Positions 1 through 9,807 of a stretch of DNA of 64,000 nucleotides are shown here, piece after piece. Below the pieces are notes generated by a model. The model searched no databases. It was not told the origin of the DNA and saw nothing but the letters and a program-made list of their open reading frames with translations. The stretch is from the NCBI GenBank assembly GCA_000153145.1, contig CH672415.1, positions 1,035,206-1,099,205 on the forward strand, read 5' to 3'. This DNA comes from a marine actinobacterium PHSC20C1. Its GTDB lineage: Bacteria; Actinomycetota; Actinomycetes; Actinomycetales; Microbacteriaceae. How positions within the stretch are numbered: position 1 is the stretch's first letter; each line of letters begins with the position of its first letter. The translations under genes and the position numbers were made by a program.

Positions 1-582
1 CTCGCAGGCTCGGTGATCCTGTTTACTCTGGTCTTGAAGGCGACCACGGCGTTTCTTGGCGTCCCGCAACTGGTCTGGCAGATCATCGCCGGCGGCATCC
101 TCGTAATCTTCGGGGTCACGCTCGTGTTCCCCTCGTTGTGGGAGCGCTTCATGCTTGCCACTGGCATCCAGAATCGCGCGAACGCGGTGATGAACCGTTC
201 GTATTCGCGGGGCGGACTCGGCGGAGACGTGATGCTGGGCGCTGCGCTTGGCCCGACATTTAGCAGTTGCTCACCGACCTATGCGCTGATCTTGGCAACG
301 GTATTGCCTGTCTCCTTTGGCGAAGGGCTCCTGTATATCGTCGTGTACGCAGCGGGGCTCGCAATCGCCCTGCTTCTCATCGCGTTTCTGGGTCAGGCGT
401 TCGCCCGCAAGTTGGGCTGGCTCGCCAACCCGAATGGCGTTTTCAAACGAGTCATCGGAATCCTTCTGATTCTTGTCGGTGTCGCCGTGATCTTCGGTCT
501 CGACAAGCAGTTCCAGAGTTATGTTCTTGAGCAGGGTTGGTACGACCCGATTCAAAGATTTGAGAAAGGCATTACCGGCTAG
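1..582 (+). CDS. CcdA/DsbD-type transmembrane thiol transporter (partial, 5' end outside window)
   Basis: The reading frame is open to the first base of the window, so this is the C-terminal part of a longer gene; the GTG at 13 is only an internal codon. The visible part has about four hydrophobic helices. Counting from that GTG, the motif TFSSCSP lies around residue 86, matching the second conserved membrane cysteine of the CcdA family, which passes reducing equivalents from cytoplasmic thioredoxin to extracytoplasmic thiol proteins. Such proteins serve cytochrome c maturation or other envelope thiol reduction; the partner would be upstream, outside the window. The family call is good, the exact role is inferred. 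Confidence 0.8.
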   Translation, partial: LAGSVILFTLVLKATTAFLGVPQLVWQIIAGGILVIFGVTLVFPSLWERFMLATGIQNRANAVMNRSYSRGGLGGDVMLGAALGPTFSSCSPTYALILATVLPVSFGEGLLYIVVYAAGLAIALLLIAFLGQAFARKLGWLANPNGVFKRVIGILLILVGVAVIFGLDKQFQSYVLEQGWYDPIQRFEKGITG

Positions 583-628
583 CAGGCGAGAGAGTAGGCT
601 TCGGGGCACCACTTCACAGGAGGTTCTC

Positions 629-1048
629 ATGGTTCCCGAAATCAATTACATCGCAGTAGTGCTCGCTACCCTCTCAAGCATGCTTGTCGGCACCATTTGG
701 TATTCCCCACGAGTGTTCGGTAACTATTGGATGAAAGCTGCAGGGGTTACCCCTAGCGGCAACTCCAAGGATGCACTTCGCCCCATTCTTGTAACGGTCG
801 TCGTGAGTTTTATCACTGCCTGGGTTCTTGCCGGAGCGGCATTTATCGCGTTCGACTTCTACGGCGGCAGTTTTTTCGTCAATTCGCTTTTCACCGCAAT
901 CATTCTGTGGGCCGGATTCACGGCAGCGCGTTTCATCACCCACGATCAGTTCGACGGCCGCCCCAACGGCCTAACCGTGCTAAATATCAGCCACGAATTC
1001 GTGACGATCGTGATTATGGCAATCATCATCGGTGTGTGGCCCGCGTAG
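629..1048 (+). CDS. DUF1761 family small membrane protein
   Basis: A 139-residue protein with about four transmembrane helices that resembles DUF1761 proteins, whose function is unknown. The ATG at 629 is chosen because the strong ribosome site CAGGAGG (617-623) lies just upstream and the hydrophobic first helix starts right after it; a longer in-frame extension to 521 would overlap the preceding gene and is polar. It follows the CcdA-like gene by 46 bases on the same strand and may be cotranscribed. It converges with the DUF1905 gene. No catalytic motif is visible. Confidence 0.8.
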   Translation: MVPEINYIAVVLATLSSMLVGTIWYSPRVFGNYWMKAAGVTPSGNSKDALRPILVTVVVSFITAWVLAGAAFIAFDFYGGSFFVNSLFTAIILWAGFTAARFITHDQFDGRPNGLTVLNISHEFVTIVIMAIIIGVWPA

Positions 1049-1112
1049 CCCCACCCTTCGCGCGGCTCACTGGGAGCCTGCTACGAGTGACCACATGCGA
1101 CCGAACGAGCGC

Positions 1113-1409
1113 TTAGACGAGCTGGATCGTCGCGTGGACCAGGTCGCCCTCGTCTAGGCCCTCTGCGCGGCGCACAGCAGCCTTCACTGGCAAGAAAAAG
1201 CTGTCAGGCTCGCTACTGATAGGAAAAATCGATGTATTCCACGTGGAGCCGCCGATTGTCACTTCCACCGCGATTGAGCCAAAGCCCCGTGGAGGCGTCG
1301 GCACATCGTTGACGTTCGCGCCAACATCCGGCGGAACCTGCAGAAAGTACACGCTGGGTTTGGATTCCCAGGGTGTCAACTCAGAGGTGAACTCGAATGA
1401 GGGCTTCAT
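1113..1409 (-). CDS. DUF1905 domain protein
   Basis: A 98-residue protein that is essentially one DUF1905 domain: an N-terminal strand region with FTSELTPWESKPSVYFLQVP and a middle region with RGFGSIAVEVTIGGSTW. DUF1905 forms a small beta barrel of unknown role, often found alone or fused to a YdeI/OmpD-like domain; that second domain is absent here. It lies 33 bases downstream of the esterase gene start-to-stop order on the same strand and could share its transcript. No signal peptide or membrane segment is visible. The function is not known. Confidence 0.75.
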   Translation of the reverse strand: MKPSFEFTSELTPWESKPSVYFLQVPPDVGANVNDVPTPPRGFGSIAVEVTIGGSTWNTSIFPISSEPDSFFLPVKAAVRRAEGLDEGDLVHATIQLV

Positions 1410-1442
1410 GCTTCGAGGCTACTCGCGGCATGTAGGCGCCTG

Positions 1443-2483
1443 CTACTCGTCGGTGGAACTGCCGACGGTGCGAAGAAATTCAACCGTTGAGGCGAAAGCC
1501 GATCGCGCATCCTCACTATCCAGATGAAACTGGTATTCGTGCGGCAGTTGAGCTGCATGATCGTCCGGGTAGAACACTTCGGTGGTGTCGACTCCCAATT
1601 CGTCGAGCTTCGCTGCAAAAACTTTCGACTGTGAGTCGGTGAGCGGGTCAGCGTTACCACCCGAAATCCACGTGCGCGGGAAATCAGCCGTGACATCGTC
1701 GATAACTGACATCTGCTCGCCGCCCGGATGAACTGACCAATCTTTGTCTCCGACATAGGCCCAGAGCGCGATACGGAAACCCCAGCCACCGATTCCGGGC
1801 GCATTAGGAATCCCACTCACGTCATAAATGCCACAATTCAGCACAACAGCTGCCAACTGATCCGCAGAGAGACTCGGAGTCAAACCGATCGTCTCAGCAA
1901 AATCGGGGCTCGTGATCGCTGTGGCCAGCTGCGCGCTGAGCTGTGCACCAGCGGAGTCTCCTGCAAACACAATATTGGCGGGATCGATCTGGAGACGGTC
2001 GGCATTGTCAACTAGGTAGGCCAGCGCATCGTTGAGCTCATTCAGCGCTATCGGATATTCGGCCTCAGGGGCCACCGTGTAATTGACAGCAACAACGGTG
2101 AAGCCCTCCGCAGCCAAGTTGCGGGCGTAGGGGGTGATGTTCTCCTTGGCGCCGGAGATCCAAGCGCCGCCGTGAATCCACACAACCGTCGTGAGCGGCC
2201 CTGTCGCGTCAGCAGGCGAGAAGACGTCGAGTGACGTACTCCCGCCCGCGTCGCCATACTCCTGATTCATGGTTTCAGTGAGCGGAACACCAGTTGCGTG
2301 ACGTTGCATCTCTTCAACAGTTTTCGCGGCATCCGCTTCGAACATGGAACGGATCAGCAGGGTTGCTGGCCACGGGCTAAGCGTCCACACGAGGGTAGCG
2401 ATCACCCCAAGAGCGAGAGTGCTGAGCCCTACGATGCTCGATCGTCGGCGGATCCAAGGTCGATGCTGGAGGGCTCGGCTCAT
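1443..2483 (-). CDS. membrane-anchored alpha/beta hydrolase, HSL-type esterase
   Basis: A 346-residue protein with an arginine-rich start and one membrane helix at about residues 15-48, so the enzyme domain probably sits outside the membrane. The hydrolase has the oxyanion motif HGGAW (104-108), the nucleophile elbow GDSAG (Ser177), an acid candidate Asp279 and His309/His315 as the catalytic histidine. These features match the hormone-sensitive-lipase (type IV) esterase branch, which cleaves carboxylic esters; the substrate cannot be read from sequence. It ends close to the DUF1905 gene. An acyl-lipid or xenobiotic ester role is only inference. Confidence 0.88.
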   Translation of the reverse strand: MSRALQHRPWIRRRSSIVGLSTLALGVIATLVWTLSPWPATLLIRSMFEADAAKTVEEMQRHATGVPLTETMNQEYGDAGGSTSLDVFSPADATGPLTTVVWIHGGAWISGAKENITPYARNLAAEGFTVVAVNYTVAPEAEYPIALNELNDALAYLVDNADRLQIDPANIVFAGDSAGAQLSAQLATAITSPDFAETIGLTPSLSADQLAAVVLNCGIYDVSGIPNAPGIGGWGFRIALWAYVGDKDWSVHPGGEQMSVIDDVTADFPRTWISGGNADPLTDSQSKVFAAKLDELGVDTTEVFYPDDHAAQLPHEYQFHLDSEDARSAFASTVEFLRTVGSSTDE

Positions 2484-2549
2484 GTGCCAACCCTACTGGG
2501 ATGAGGGCGACATTCAGGCCAGTGCTCGGCCCCGCCCTCACCATTTCTG

Positions 2550-3101
2550 CTAGCCCTTGACGACCTGAGTAGTGATCGCGGTGGGGTTGGCAAACAAATC
2601 AAGTACGGGGCAATGAGCGTCGACTGCTTCGCGAAGTTCGTCGTAGCGCTCCTGAGACTCTGGACCCGTGATCGTAGTGTTCAAGCGGATGGCACTAAAG
2701 CCATTTCGAACGCTCTCATCGATGCCGAAGAGTCCCCGCACATCGAGGTCACCCTCGGCCTTCACCGAGATGTCATCCACCCGGATGTCGAGAGCCTGCG
2801 CGTAGAGACGGAAGACAACCACCTGGCACGCGATGAGTGCCCCGAGAGCAATCTCAACCGGGCTCGCTGCGACATCGTCGCCCGCAAGCCCTTCAGGCTC
2901 GTCAATTCGGAAGACGTGCTTGCCCGCGGTAAGCACGGTACCGACGGAACCTTCGGCTTCACCGGTGACCGTGTAGGTGAGGTTCGCGGCTTCCGCTTTT
3001 GCGGCGATTCGCGAATTCCACGCTTGGCCAGCTGCAGTCAAGCGGCTAGCGCGCTCGGTAGTGAGGTCAGTGGTTACAGTTTCATTTGTCAGAAGTGTCA
3101 T
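2550..3101 (-). CDS. OsmC family peroxiredoxin-like protein
   Basis: A 183-residue OsmC/Ohr-fold protein. The two family cysteines are present: Cys92 in ALIACQVV and Cys164 in DAHCPVLD, so it should be able to reduce organic hydroperoxides through a disulfide cycle. Compared with typical 140-residue family members it has an N-terminal extension of about 40 residues. The ATG at 3101 is the first reasonable start; no strong ribosome site precedes it. A 22-bp inverted repeat lies 39-60 bases upstream and may be an operator. Peroxide or osmotic stress defence is the family role; the substrate is inferred. Confidence 0.88.
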   Translation of the reverse strand: MTLLTNETVTTDLTTERASRLTAAGQAWNSRIAAKAEAANLTYTVTGEAEGSVGTVLTAGKHVFRIDEPEGLAGDDVAASPVEIALGALIACQVVVFRLYAQALDIRVDDISVKAEGDLDVRGLFGIDESVRNGFSAIRLNTTITGPESQERYDELREAVDAHCPVLDLFANPTAITTQVVKG

Positions 3102-3139
3102 GCGGCGACGGTAATCGCTGTCAGCGCGGCGCGCACTAG

Positions 3140-3161
3140 TGTGTCGTAACAGCGCGACACA
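3140..3161. promoter_or_regulatory. inverted repeat upstream of osmC-like gene, candidate operator
   Basis: TGTGTCG (3140-3146) and CGACACA (3155-3161) form a perfect 7-bp inverted repeat with an 8-base spacer. It lies 39-60 bases upstream of the OsmC-type start, the usual place for a repressor site. No regulator gene stands next to it, so the binding protein is unknown. Confidence 0.4.
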
Positions 3162-3262
3162 GTGCTTAACAATTGGTCGTCACAATCAGACCTCGGAGGT
3201 CAGATGGCGGCGTCGCGGCAGAGTATCGAAGACCAACGAAAGAGCATATCGACGTGCTGCGC

Positions 3263-4657
3263 CTAGAACTCTCGTACGCGCACTCGCGTAGCAAGCGGAA
3301 TCGTGGCTACGGCGAATAGCGCAGCGAGGGCCAAAGCGGCAACGAATCCCGCACCATTGGCCAGTCCGCCCACTGCTGAAAAAGCGAGACCGCCGAAGGC
3401 AATAGCGATGGCACCGCCCGCAGCATCCGCAATCGAGAGCGCAGCGCTGTTAAATCCTTGGTCGCGCCTGCTGGAATGACTAAGCACAAGTGTTGACAGC
3501 CGTGGATAAGTAATTCCCATTCCGGCGCCGGCCACGAGCCAGCCGACAGCCGCCACAACCAACGGGAGCATGAAGAAGGCAGTGACAAGCTGGGTGGCGA
3601 TACCGATACTCAAGAGCAGCGCCCCTAGGACAACCACCTTTTCGTGCGGAACCGAATCAGGAAGTCGACCTTGAAGAGCTGATCCAGTAGCCCACGAGAC
3701 CGCGCCCACCGTCAGAATGAGCCCCGCCGCCCACGCGGGAAGCCCGTAGCGCTCATTAAGCAAATACGGAAGATAAACCTCGGTCGAGAAGAACGAAGCC
3801 GCGAATACACCGCGGAGCACAATCGTCGCGGGAAGACCCCTGCGGAATACAAGCGCTCCCGTCGGAAGCAAGGGCCGCAAGGCGACGAGGGCGATGGCGA
3901 ACGCCCCAATGGCAAGCGGCCACGCGACGACACTGGCGCTTTCGCCGCCAAGGCTTATTGCCATGACGGCCATGGCAACCACGACGGCCCAGAAGATTGT
4001 GCGGCGGCCCGAGGTTTGTTCGCCGGTGAGCTCGGGCTGGTTCAACAGGACGCGCACTGCCGGGAGGATTGCGGCGGCGGCCCCAGCGACGAGAAACACC
4101 ACGCCGAAGAACACCCAATGCCAACTGATCTGCTCGGCAACAACTCCAGCAAGCGGAGGTCCGATCAGCGAGGGCAACACCCACGCTGACGCAAACAGGC
4201 CGAAGATCTTGGGATGCAGCATTGCCGGATACAACCGCGCCACTACCACGTACAGCGACACAATGAGCGCACCTGAACCAAGCCCCTGCAAGAACCGACC
4301 AACAATAAAGATCCCCATAGTGCCAGCGAACCCGGCGAAGAGAAGTCCGACGGTGAACACCGCCATTGCTGCAATGAGCGGCCGAGCGGGTCCGGTTCGA
4401 TCCGACCAGCGCCCAGCCAAAACCATCCCGATCACACTCGCTGCGAGGGTGCTTGAGAACGCAACGGAGTAGAGCGCTTGACCGTCTAAATCTCTACTGA
4501 TGGTCGGCATGATCGTTGTTACTGCGAGCGTCTCGAAAGCGCCCAAGAAGATCAGCGCGAATGCACCGATCGTCGTCCATAAGAGTTGCGGTGCAAAAAT
4601 ACTGGCCGGTTGCGGTTCAGTACCCGAAAGCGCATTAATCGGGGTCTCACTTGCCAT
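3263..4657 (-). CDS. MFS transporter, probable drug or metabolite exporter
   Basis: A 464-residue major facilitator protein. It has a cytoplasmic N-terminus of about 25 residues and many hydrophobic helices, with the loop 2-3 signature GRWSDRTGP at residues 82-90, close to the MFS motif A (G-x-x-x-D-R/K). A histidine and two tryptophans near residues 185-195 (SWHWVFFGVVF) are reminiscent of DHA2-type exporters. The gene is preceded by intergenic sequence at 4658-4705 and may be transcribed together with the small protein gene at 4706. The substrate cannot be deduced. Confidence 0.88.
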   Translation of the reverse strand: MASETPINALSGTEPQPASIFAPQLLWTTIGAFALIFLGAFETLAVTTIMPTISRDLDGQALYSVAFSSTLAASVIGMVLAGRWSDRTGPARPLIAAMAVFTVGLLFAGFAGTMGIFIVGRFLQGLGSGALIVSLYVVVARLYPAMLHPKIFGLFASAWVLPSLIGPPLAGVVAEQISWHWVFFGVVFLVAGAAAAILPAVRVLLNQPELTGEQTSGRRTIFWAVVVAMAVMAISLGGESASVVAWPLAIGAFAIALVALRPLLPTGALVFRRGLPATIVLRGVFAASFFSTEVYLPYLLNERYGLPAWAAGLILTVGAVSWATGSALQGRLPDSVPHEKVVVLGALLLSIGIATQLVTAFFMLPLVVAAVGWLVAGAGMGITYPRLSTLVLSHSSRRDQGFNSAALSIADAAGGAIAIAFGGLAFSAVGGLANGAGFVAALALAALFAVATIPLATRVRVREF

Positions 4658-4705
4658 GTGTACTTCGTTCTTCAGTAGGGCTGAACTACTGCGCCTGAGA
4701 GGGAT

Positions 4706-5038
4706 CTAAGAAATTTCAATCGTGGTGCCTTGACCGAGTTCTTCAGCATCCGAATCAGTGACGACAGCAAAAACACCCGTCGGAATTCCCGGCAAATTCG
4801 CTACCCGATTGGCAATACCAGTGAGCGTTGACTCATCCGCACCCGTGATCACGATGACATACGCGTCGTTGAAAACGTCGCCCTCTTCGACAACGAAAAT
4901 GTCGCCCGCCTCATCGAGTTCAGTCGTGAACTCAACGAGCGACTCAATCCAAGGAAAACGGCTCTCGCCCTCTGCTACCTCGGTGTCAGGGGTGAGAGGA
5001 ACATGGACTTCGACGACTAGCGTTGCAGATTCAGACAT
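4706..5038 (-). CDS. small acidic hypothetical protein
   Basis: A 110-residue, acidic, soluble protein that I do not recognise. The ATG at 5038 is chosen because GAGG stands just upstream on the coding strand; a longer TTG-started version (5068) would almost touch gatB. It alternates predicted strands and helices and contains DAYVIVITGADESTLTGIAN, suggesting a small alpha/beta fold. It lies downstream of gatB (43 bases) and upstream of the MFS gene, so it may be in the same minus-strand transcript. No cysteines, membrane segments or catalytic motif are visible. Confidence 0.6.
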   Translation of the reverse strand: MSESATLVVEVHVPLTPDTEVAEGESRFPWIESLVEFTTELDEAGDIFVVEEGDVFNDAYVIVITGADESTLTGIANRVANLPGIPTGVFAVVTDSDAEELGQGTTIEIS

Positions 5039-5081
5039 GACCTCAACGGTACTGCCTGCAGCCGACAAGCGGTACGTCTAG

Positions 5082-6599
5082 CTACTCGGCTGAGGCACGC
5101 TCCAAGACGAGCTCGCGAACACGGGCGGCGTCAGCCTGACCCTTCATCGCCTTCATTACCGCACCAATAACAGCACCAGCGGCTTGCACCTTGCCATCGC
5201 GAATCTTCGCGAGAACATCAGGTTGAGCGGCGAGAGCGTCATCAATTGCAGCAATGAGAGGACCGTCATCCGAAACGAGCTTCAAGCCTCGGCTATCGAC
5301 AACGTCAGCTGGCGATCCCTCGCCGGCGATAACGCCCTCCAAAACTTGGCGCGCCAAGCTGTCATTGAGAACACCATCGTTGATGAGTGCAACGAGCGCC
5401 GCGACATCCATTGGACTAATCAACGAGCTCGGGTCTGCACCCTGAATGTTTGCGAGCCGAGCGATTTCACCAGTCCACCACTTGCGCGCCTGAGCAGCAG
5501 TCGTGCCGGCTTCAATCGTGGCTTCGATCTCACCAAAGAGCCCCGCGTTATTGACATCACGGAACTCGAGGTCGGTAAAGCCCCATGCTTCCTGCAGGCG
5601 ACGACGACGCTCGGCAGGAGGCTCGGGAAGTGCTGCGCGCAACTCCTCAATCAATTCTGCAGAAGGCTCGACTGGCAAAAGATCGGGCTCAGGGAAGTAC
5701 CGGTAGTCATCAGCGTCACTCTTGGGGCGACCGGCGCTCGTAACACCAGTGTCTTCGTGCCAGTGGCGCGTCTCCTGAGTGATTGTGCCGCCCTTGTGCA
5801 AGATTGCGGCCTGGCGTTGGATTTCGTAACGAACTGCCCGCTCAACGCTGCGCATTGAGTTGACGTTCTTTGTCTCAGTGCGCGTGCCAAGCTTCCCTGA
5901 ACCGCGCGGGCTCAGCGAAATGTTGGCATCACACCGCAAGTTTCCGCGCTCCATGCGCGCTTCAGAAATGCCGAGCGAACGGACGATGTCGCGAATAGCA
6001 GAGACATAGGCCTTACCGACCTCAGGAGCATCCGCTTCGGTACCCGTGATCATGTGGGTGACGATCTCAACCAAAGGGACACCGGCACGGTTGTAGTCAA
6101 CGAGCGAATATTCTGCGCCTTGGATACGCCCGGTGGCGCCACCAACGTGCGTGAGCTTTCCAGCGTCTTCTTCCATGTGCGCACGTTCGATCGGAATCGT
6201 GATCGTGCGGCCGCTCTCAAGCTCAATATCTACTGAACCTTCGAACGCAATCGGCTCATCGAACTGGCTGATCTGGTAGTTCTTAGCGAGGTCAGGGTAA
6301 AAGTAATTCTTGCGCGCGAAACGCGAGCTCGGCGCGATCTCACAGCCAAGAGCCAAGCCCAAAGAGATCGAATACTTGACTGCCTCTTCGTTGACGACAG
6401 GCAAGCTGCCGGGCAGTCCAAGATCGACTGGAGTGATCATGGTGTTCGGCTCACCGTGCTCTGCGCCAGAGGCAGCAGGGTTCGGCGCATCCGAAAACAT
6501 CTTGGTTTGAGTATTCAACTCGACATGCACCTCGAAACCGAGCGTCGGCTCAAATAGTTCGAGTGCTTTGTCGTAGTCCATCAATTCAGCTTTAGCCAC
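5082..6599 (-). CDS. gatB: Asp-tRNA(Asn)/Glu-tRNA(Gln) amidotransferase subunit B
   Basis: GatB of the GatCAB complex, which phosphorylates and then amidates mischarged Glu-tRNA(Gln) or Asp-tRNA(Asn) with ammonia from GatA. The family core [15 protein letters not shown] near the N-terminus and the NYHKSD-like kinase region are present, and the C-terminal tail domain (YqeY-like, tRNA-binding) ends the protein; 505 residues is normal. The start is placed at GTG 6599 (or ATG 6581), because the family begins just before [12 protein letters not shown]; a 42-residue upstream extension is not family-like. The start overlaps the end of the EamA gene by 8 bases, so translation is probably coupled. The gene is separated from gatC-gatA. 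Confidence 0.96.
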   Translation of the reverse strand: MAKAELMDYDKALELFEPTLGFEVHVELNTQTKMFSDAPNPAASGAEHGEPNTMITPVDLGLPGSLPVVNEEAVKYSISLGLALGCEIAPSSRFARKNYFYPDLAKNYQISQFDEPIAFEGSVDIELESGRTITIPIERAHMEEDAGKLTHVGGATGRIQGAEYSLVDYNRAGVPLVEIVTHMITGTEADAPEVGKAYVSAIRDIVRSLGISEARMERGNLRCDANISLSPRGSGKLGTRTETKNVNSMRSVERAVRYEIQRQAAILHKGGTITQETRHWHEDTGVTSAGRPKSDADDYRYFPEPDLLPVEPSAELIEELRAALPEPPAERRRRLQEAWGFTDLEFRDVNNAGLFGEIEATIEAGTTAAQARKWWTGEIARLANIQGADPSSLISPMDVAALVALINDGVLNDSLARQVLEGVIAGEGSPADVVDSRGLKLVSDDGPLIAAIDDALAAQPDVLAKIRDGKVQAAGAVIGAVMKAMKGQADAARVRELVLERASAE

Positions 6600-7635
6600 C
6601 CAACGATTGTACGTGGCGTAACGGCACCGTATCGGTACCCGGTTCGAGAGGCGCGGATGCCGGGGCCAAAATTGGTTCATCCTCCTCGCTCGGGAAGGCT
6701 TCAGCCTCGATAGTGAAGTCACCAATCTTCTCAGTTCGCTCTGATCGAACGAAGGCGATCCCGGCCAGAATCAGGGCTCCCCCAATGAATTGCGCGACTG
6801 AGAGGTTTTCGCCGAGCAAAATCCACGCGTACAGTGCCGCCGTGACGACCTCGAGCAACCCGACGAATGATGCAAGCCGGGAGCCGAGCATTTCACTGGC
6901 CATGATGCTGGTCGAATAGGCGATGCCCGTCGCGACGATCCCCACAATGAGTAGCGGCACCCACCATGGCGCCATAAACCCGAGAACTGAAACTTCTACC
7001 ATGGGCATGTCGAATGGCACGAGCCCAACCAGGCCCACGAGTCCGAGCAGGATGCCGCCGATCAACAGCCCTGCCGCCGCGAGTGCAACTGCGGGCAGGC
7101 CCTCGCTGGAGCGTGCGGCAACCACGTAATAGACAGCCGCTCCCACGGCGGCGCTTGCACCAAAGATGATCCCGATGGGGTCTAGGCCGCCCGACCCTTC
7201 AGGCGACACGACAAGAATGAGGCCGCCTAGGGCAACAACAGAACCGACCAGCACGACAACTTTGGGCATCCGGCGGGTAGTGATCCAGGCAAAAGCGACG
7301 AGAAGTAGCGGCGCCATGTACTCGAGGAGAATCGCGATTCCCACTGGGATTCGCTCGACGGCCGCAAAGTAGACGAGCTGCGTAGCGGCGACACCGATGA
7401 TTGCCATCAACAGGATGCGGGTGCGGGCGTACCACAGGGCAATCCAGCGTCCCTTGAGCGCCACAATCGCGAATGGGGCGAGCACGGAGCCACCAATGAG
7501 CACTCGCAACGTCACAGCAGCAGCAGGACTCCATCCCGCTTCGAGAACCGGTTTGATAAGCGCGCCAGAGAGCCCGAAACTAGCGGCGGCGACCACCGCA
7601 ATGAGCATGCCGAAAGTCGTGGAAGAGCGCGTCAT
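6592..7635 (-). CDS. EamA/DMT superfamily transporter
   Basis: A 347-residue permease with about ten transmembrane helices in two EamA repeats, the drug/metabolite transporter fold. The first helix begins at residue 9, and the C-terminal tail of about 50 residues is polar and acidic. Members export amino acids, nucleotides or other metabolites; the substrate is unknown here. It is divergent from the CGNR-type regulator (71 bases apart), which may control it. Its 3' end overlaps the start of gatB, so gatB probably depends on this transcript. Confidence 0.9.
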   Translation of the reverse strand: MTRSSTTFGMLIAVVAAASFGLSGALIKPVLEAGWSPAAAVTLRVLIGGSVLAPFAIVALKGRWIALWYARTRILLMAIIGVAATQLVYFAAVERIPVGIAILLEYMAPLLLVAFAWITTRRMPKVVVLVGSVVALGGLILVVSPEGSGGLDPIGIIFGASAAVGAAVYYVVAARSSEGLPAVALAAAGLLIGGILLGLVGLVGLVPFDMPMVEVSVLGFMAPWWVPLLIVGIVATGIAYSTSIMASEMLGSRLASFVGLLEVVTAALYAWILLGENLSVAQFIGGALILAGIAFVRSERTEKIGDFTIEAEAFPSEEDEPILAPASAPLEPGTDTVPLRHVQSLGG

Positions 7636-7656
7636 AATTGCTGCCTTGAGATCGTG

Positions 7657-7701
7657 TTGACGAGTATTTCTGATGACGCTAGTCTGGAAACAAATAAGGA
7701 G
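7657..7701 (+). promoter_or_regulatory. candidate promoter and ribosome site of the CGNR gene
   Basis: TTGACG (7657-7662), a 17-base spacer and TAGTCT (7680-7685) resemble a sigma-70-type promoter; AAGGAG ends at 7701, six bases before the TTG start at 7707. The leader would be about 15 nt. The box faces away from the EamA gene, so regulator binding here could affect both genes. Confidence 0.45.
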
Positions 7702-7706
7702 TCAAA

Positions 7707-8261
7707 TTGCATTTTGCCCCTGACACCGTGGAGAGTCTCGAGTTCGCTGTTTTACTCGGAAACACTCACGAACTCGCGAGCAGATCAGGCGAGGACGAGC
7801 TCGTGACGGCCGACCAAGTGCACTCTCTCGTTATGCAGTTTCGGTTCAGCGGTCGCATCGACCGCGACGACTCGGAAGTCGCCGAAGTGCGCGCGGTTCG
7901 GGACCGTATCCGCGGAGTCTGGAAGCTGACACGCGACGATGCCGCGACCGAAATCAATGCGATGCTCGCCGAAGCAAAAGCGCTGCCTTTTCTGGCCCGG
8001 CACGACGACTTCGACTGGCACCTGCACGCCAACGATCCCGAAGCTCCCCTTGCAGAACGCATTCAAGCCGAAGTCGGCCTCGCGCTCGTTGACGTCGTGC
8101 GCTCCGACGCTATGTGGCGTTTGCGGCGCTGCGAAGCCCCCGATTGCGAAGGTCTCATGGCCGACCTGTCACGAAACGGCTCACGCCGGTTTTGCGGCAT
8201 CCGTTGTGGAAACCGGATGAATCAAATCGCCTACCGCGAGCGGCAAGCCGCCGACGACTAG
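7707..8261 (+). CDS. CGNR zinc-finger / ABATE domain regulator
   Basis: A 184-residue protein with an N-terminal ABATE-type helical domain and a C-terminal CGNR zinc finger. The finger has Cys142, Cys147, Cys163 and Cys167, and the family signature C-G-N-R is at 167-170. Such proteins are thought to be DNA-binding regulators sensing a ligand through the ABATE part. The start is a TTG preceded by AAGGAG at good spacing. It is transcribed divergently from the EamA transporter, so control of that transporter is the natural inference. It converges with gatA, 31 bases away. Confidence 0.88.
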   Translation: MHFAPDTVESLEFAVLLGNTHELASRSGEDELVTADQVHSLVMQFRFSGRIDRDDSEVAEVRAVRDRIRGVWKLTRDDAATEINAMLAEAKALPFLARHDDFDWHLHANDPEAPLAERIQAEVGLALVDVVRSDAMWRLRRCEAPDCEGLMADLSRNGSRRFCGIRCGNRMNQIAYRERQAADD

Positions 8262-8292
8262 TCGCCAACGACCGCCAAACGCCAAACGCTCA

Positions 8293-9807
8293 CTAACCGA
8301 GCGAAGGAACCTGACTCGGCAGAGTGTGCCCCCACTGCTGCTCAAGCAAACGCTCAAGAGTTGCACCCAGCTCGTAGAGTCGAGCATCGCCGCGTGCCGG
8401 TGCCATGATCTGGAAACCGGTTGGCAAACCATCCTCAGGAGCGAGCCCCATCGGCAGTCCCATACCGGGAACGCCAGCAAGGTTCGCCGGAATCGTCGTA
8501 ACGTCGTTGAGATACATCGCCATCGGATCTTCGAGCTTCTCGCCAAACTTGAACGCCGTGGTTGGCGCAGACGGCGAGACCAACACGTCGGCCTTCTCAA
8601 ACGCTGCCGCGAAGTCGCGCTGGATGAGTGTGCGTACCTTCTGTGCACTGCCGTAGTACGCGTCGTAGTAACCAGCGCTCAACGCATACGTGCCCAAGAT
8701 AATGCGGCGCTTAACCTCGGGACCGAAACCGGCCTCGCGAGTCGCGGCCATGACATCCTCAACGGTTCCGCCGCCCTCGGGCGTGACGCGAAGTCCAAAA
8801 CGAACCGAGTCGAACTTGGCGAGGTTGCTCGATGCCTCGGCAGGAAGGATGAGGTAGTACGCAGCAACGGCGTATTCGAAGTGCGGAGCATCCACTTCAA
8901 CAATCTCGGCACCGAAGTCGGTGAGCAATTGAAGTGCTTCATGGAAACGCTGCGACACACCGGCTTGAAAGCCGGGGCTATCGAGCTGCTTGATGACTCC
9001 GACCCGTAGTCCCTTAAGGCTCTCGGCTGCGGCACCAGCACGAGCTGCAGCCGCAAACGACGGCCACTGCTCGTTGAGAGAAGTGGAATCCCTGGGGTCA
9101 TGCCCGCCGATGACATCGTGCAGCATCGCCGCATCAAGGACCGTGCGCGAAACCGGGCCAACCTGATCGAGCGAAGACGCAAGCGCAATCGCTCCATAAC
9201 GCGAAACTCCGCCGTACGTTGGCTTCACCCCAACAGAGCCTGTGACGGATGCCGGCTGGCGGATGGATCCACCAGTGTCAGAACCGAGAGCGAGCGGGGC
9301 TTCAAACGCGGAAACAGCAGCAGCAGAGCCACCACCGGAACCGCCGGGGATGCGCCCAAGATCCCACGGATTCTTGGTCGGGCCATACGCGGAGTGCTCG
9401 GTAGACGACCCCATGGCGAACTCGTCCATGTTGGTCTTACCGAGTGCAATCAGTCCAGCCGCACGCAGCTTGGCCACTGGGGTGGCGTCGTAGGGCGGAA
9501 CCCAGCCCTCGAGAATCTTGGAGCCCGCAGTAGTAGGCATATCGATCGTGCAGAGTACATCTTTGATCGCGATCGGAACACCCGCGAGTTCGCCAAGCGA
9601 CTCCCCTGCTGCACGACGCTCGTCGATGCGCGCAGCGTTGGCCAGTGCATCCGTTGATACGTGCAAAAAGGCGTTGACCTGACCATCGACAGCAGAAATG
9701 CGGTCAAGGTGGGCCTGCGTGGCTTCAACCGACGAGACTTCACCTGAGCTCAGCCGACCAGCCAACTCGGATGCCGACATGCGGGTGAGTTCGTTTGCTT
9801 CAGCCAT
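8293..9807 (-). CDS. gatA: Asp-tRNA(Asn)/Glu-tRNA(Gln) amidotransferase subunit A
   Basis: GatA, the glutaminase subunit of GatCAB, 504 residues. The amidase-signature triad is visible: Lys82 in AIKDV, the cis-Ser in the GGSGGGS loop (about 157) and the nucleophile Ser181 in TGGSIRQPA. It releases ammonia from glutamine for the GatB kinase-amidase site. The ATG overlaps the gatC stop codon by one base (TAATG), a sign of translational coupling. Downstream, a CGNR gene runs in the opposite direction, so gatB is not next to it. Confidence 0.97.
   Translation of the reverse strand: MAEANELTRMSASELAGRLSSGEVSSVEATQAHLDRISAVDGQVNAFLHVSTDALANAARIDERRAAGESLGELAGVPIAIKDVLCTIDMPTTAGSKILEGWVPPYDATPVAKLRAAGLIALGKTNMDEFAMGSSTEHSAYGPTKNPWDLGRIPGGSGGGSAAAVSAFEAPLALGSDTGGSIRQPASVTGSVGVKPTYGGVSRYGAIALASSLDQVGPVSRTVLDAAMLHDVIGGHDPRDSTSLNEQWPSFAAAARAGAAAESLKGLRVGVIKQLDSPGFQAGVSQRFHEALQLLTDFGAEIVEVDAPHFEYAVAAYYLILPAEASSNLAKFDSVRFGLRVTPEGGGTVEDVMAATREAGFGPEVKRRIILGTYALSAGYYDAYYGSAQKVRTLIQRDFAAAFEKADVLVSPSAPTTAFKFGEKLEDPMAMYLNDVTTIPANLAGVPGMGLPMGLAPEDGLPTGFQIMAPARGDARLYELGATLERLLEQQWGHTLPSQVPSLG

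Noticed and set aside
1..582. Truncated CcdA-like gene as a pseudogene
   Set aside because: The frame is intact to the window edge, so truncation is due to the window, not to decay.
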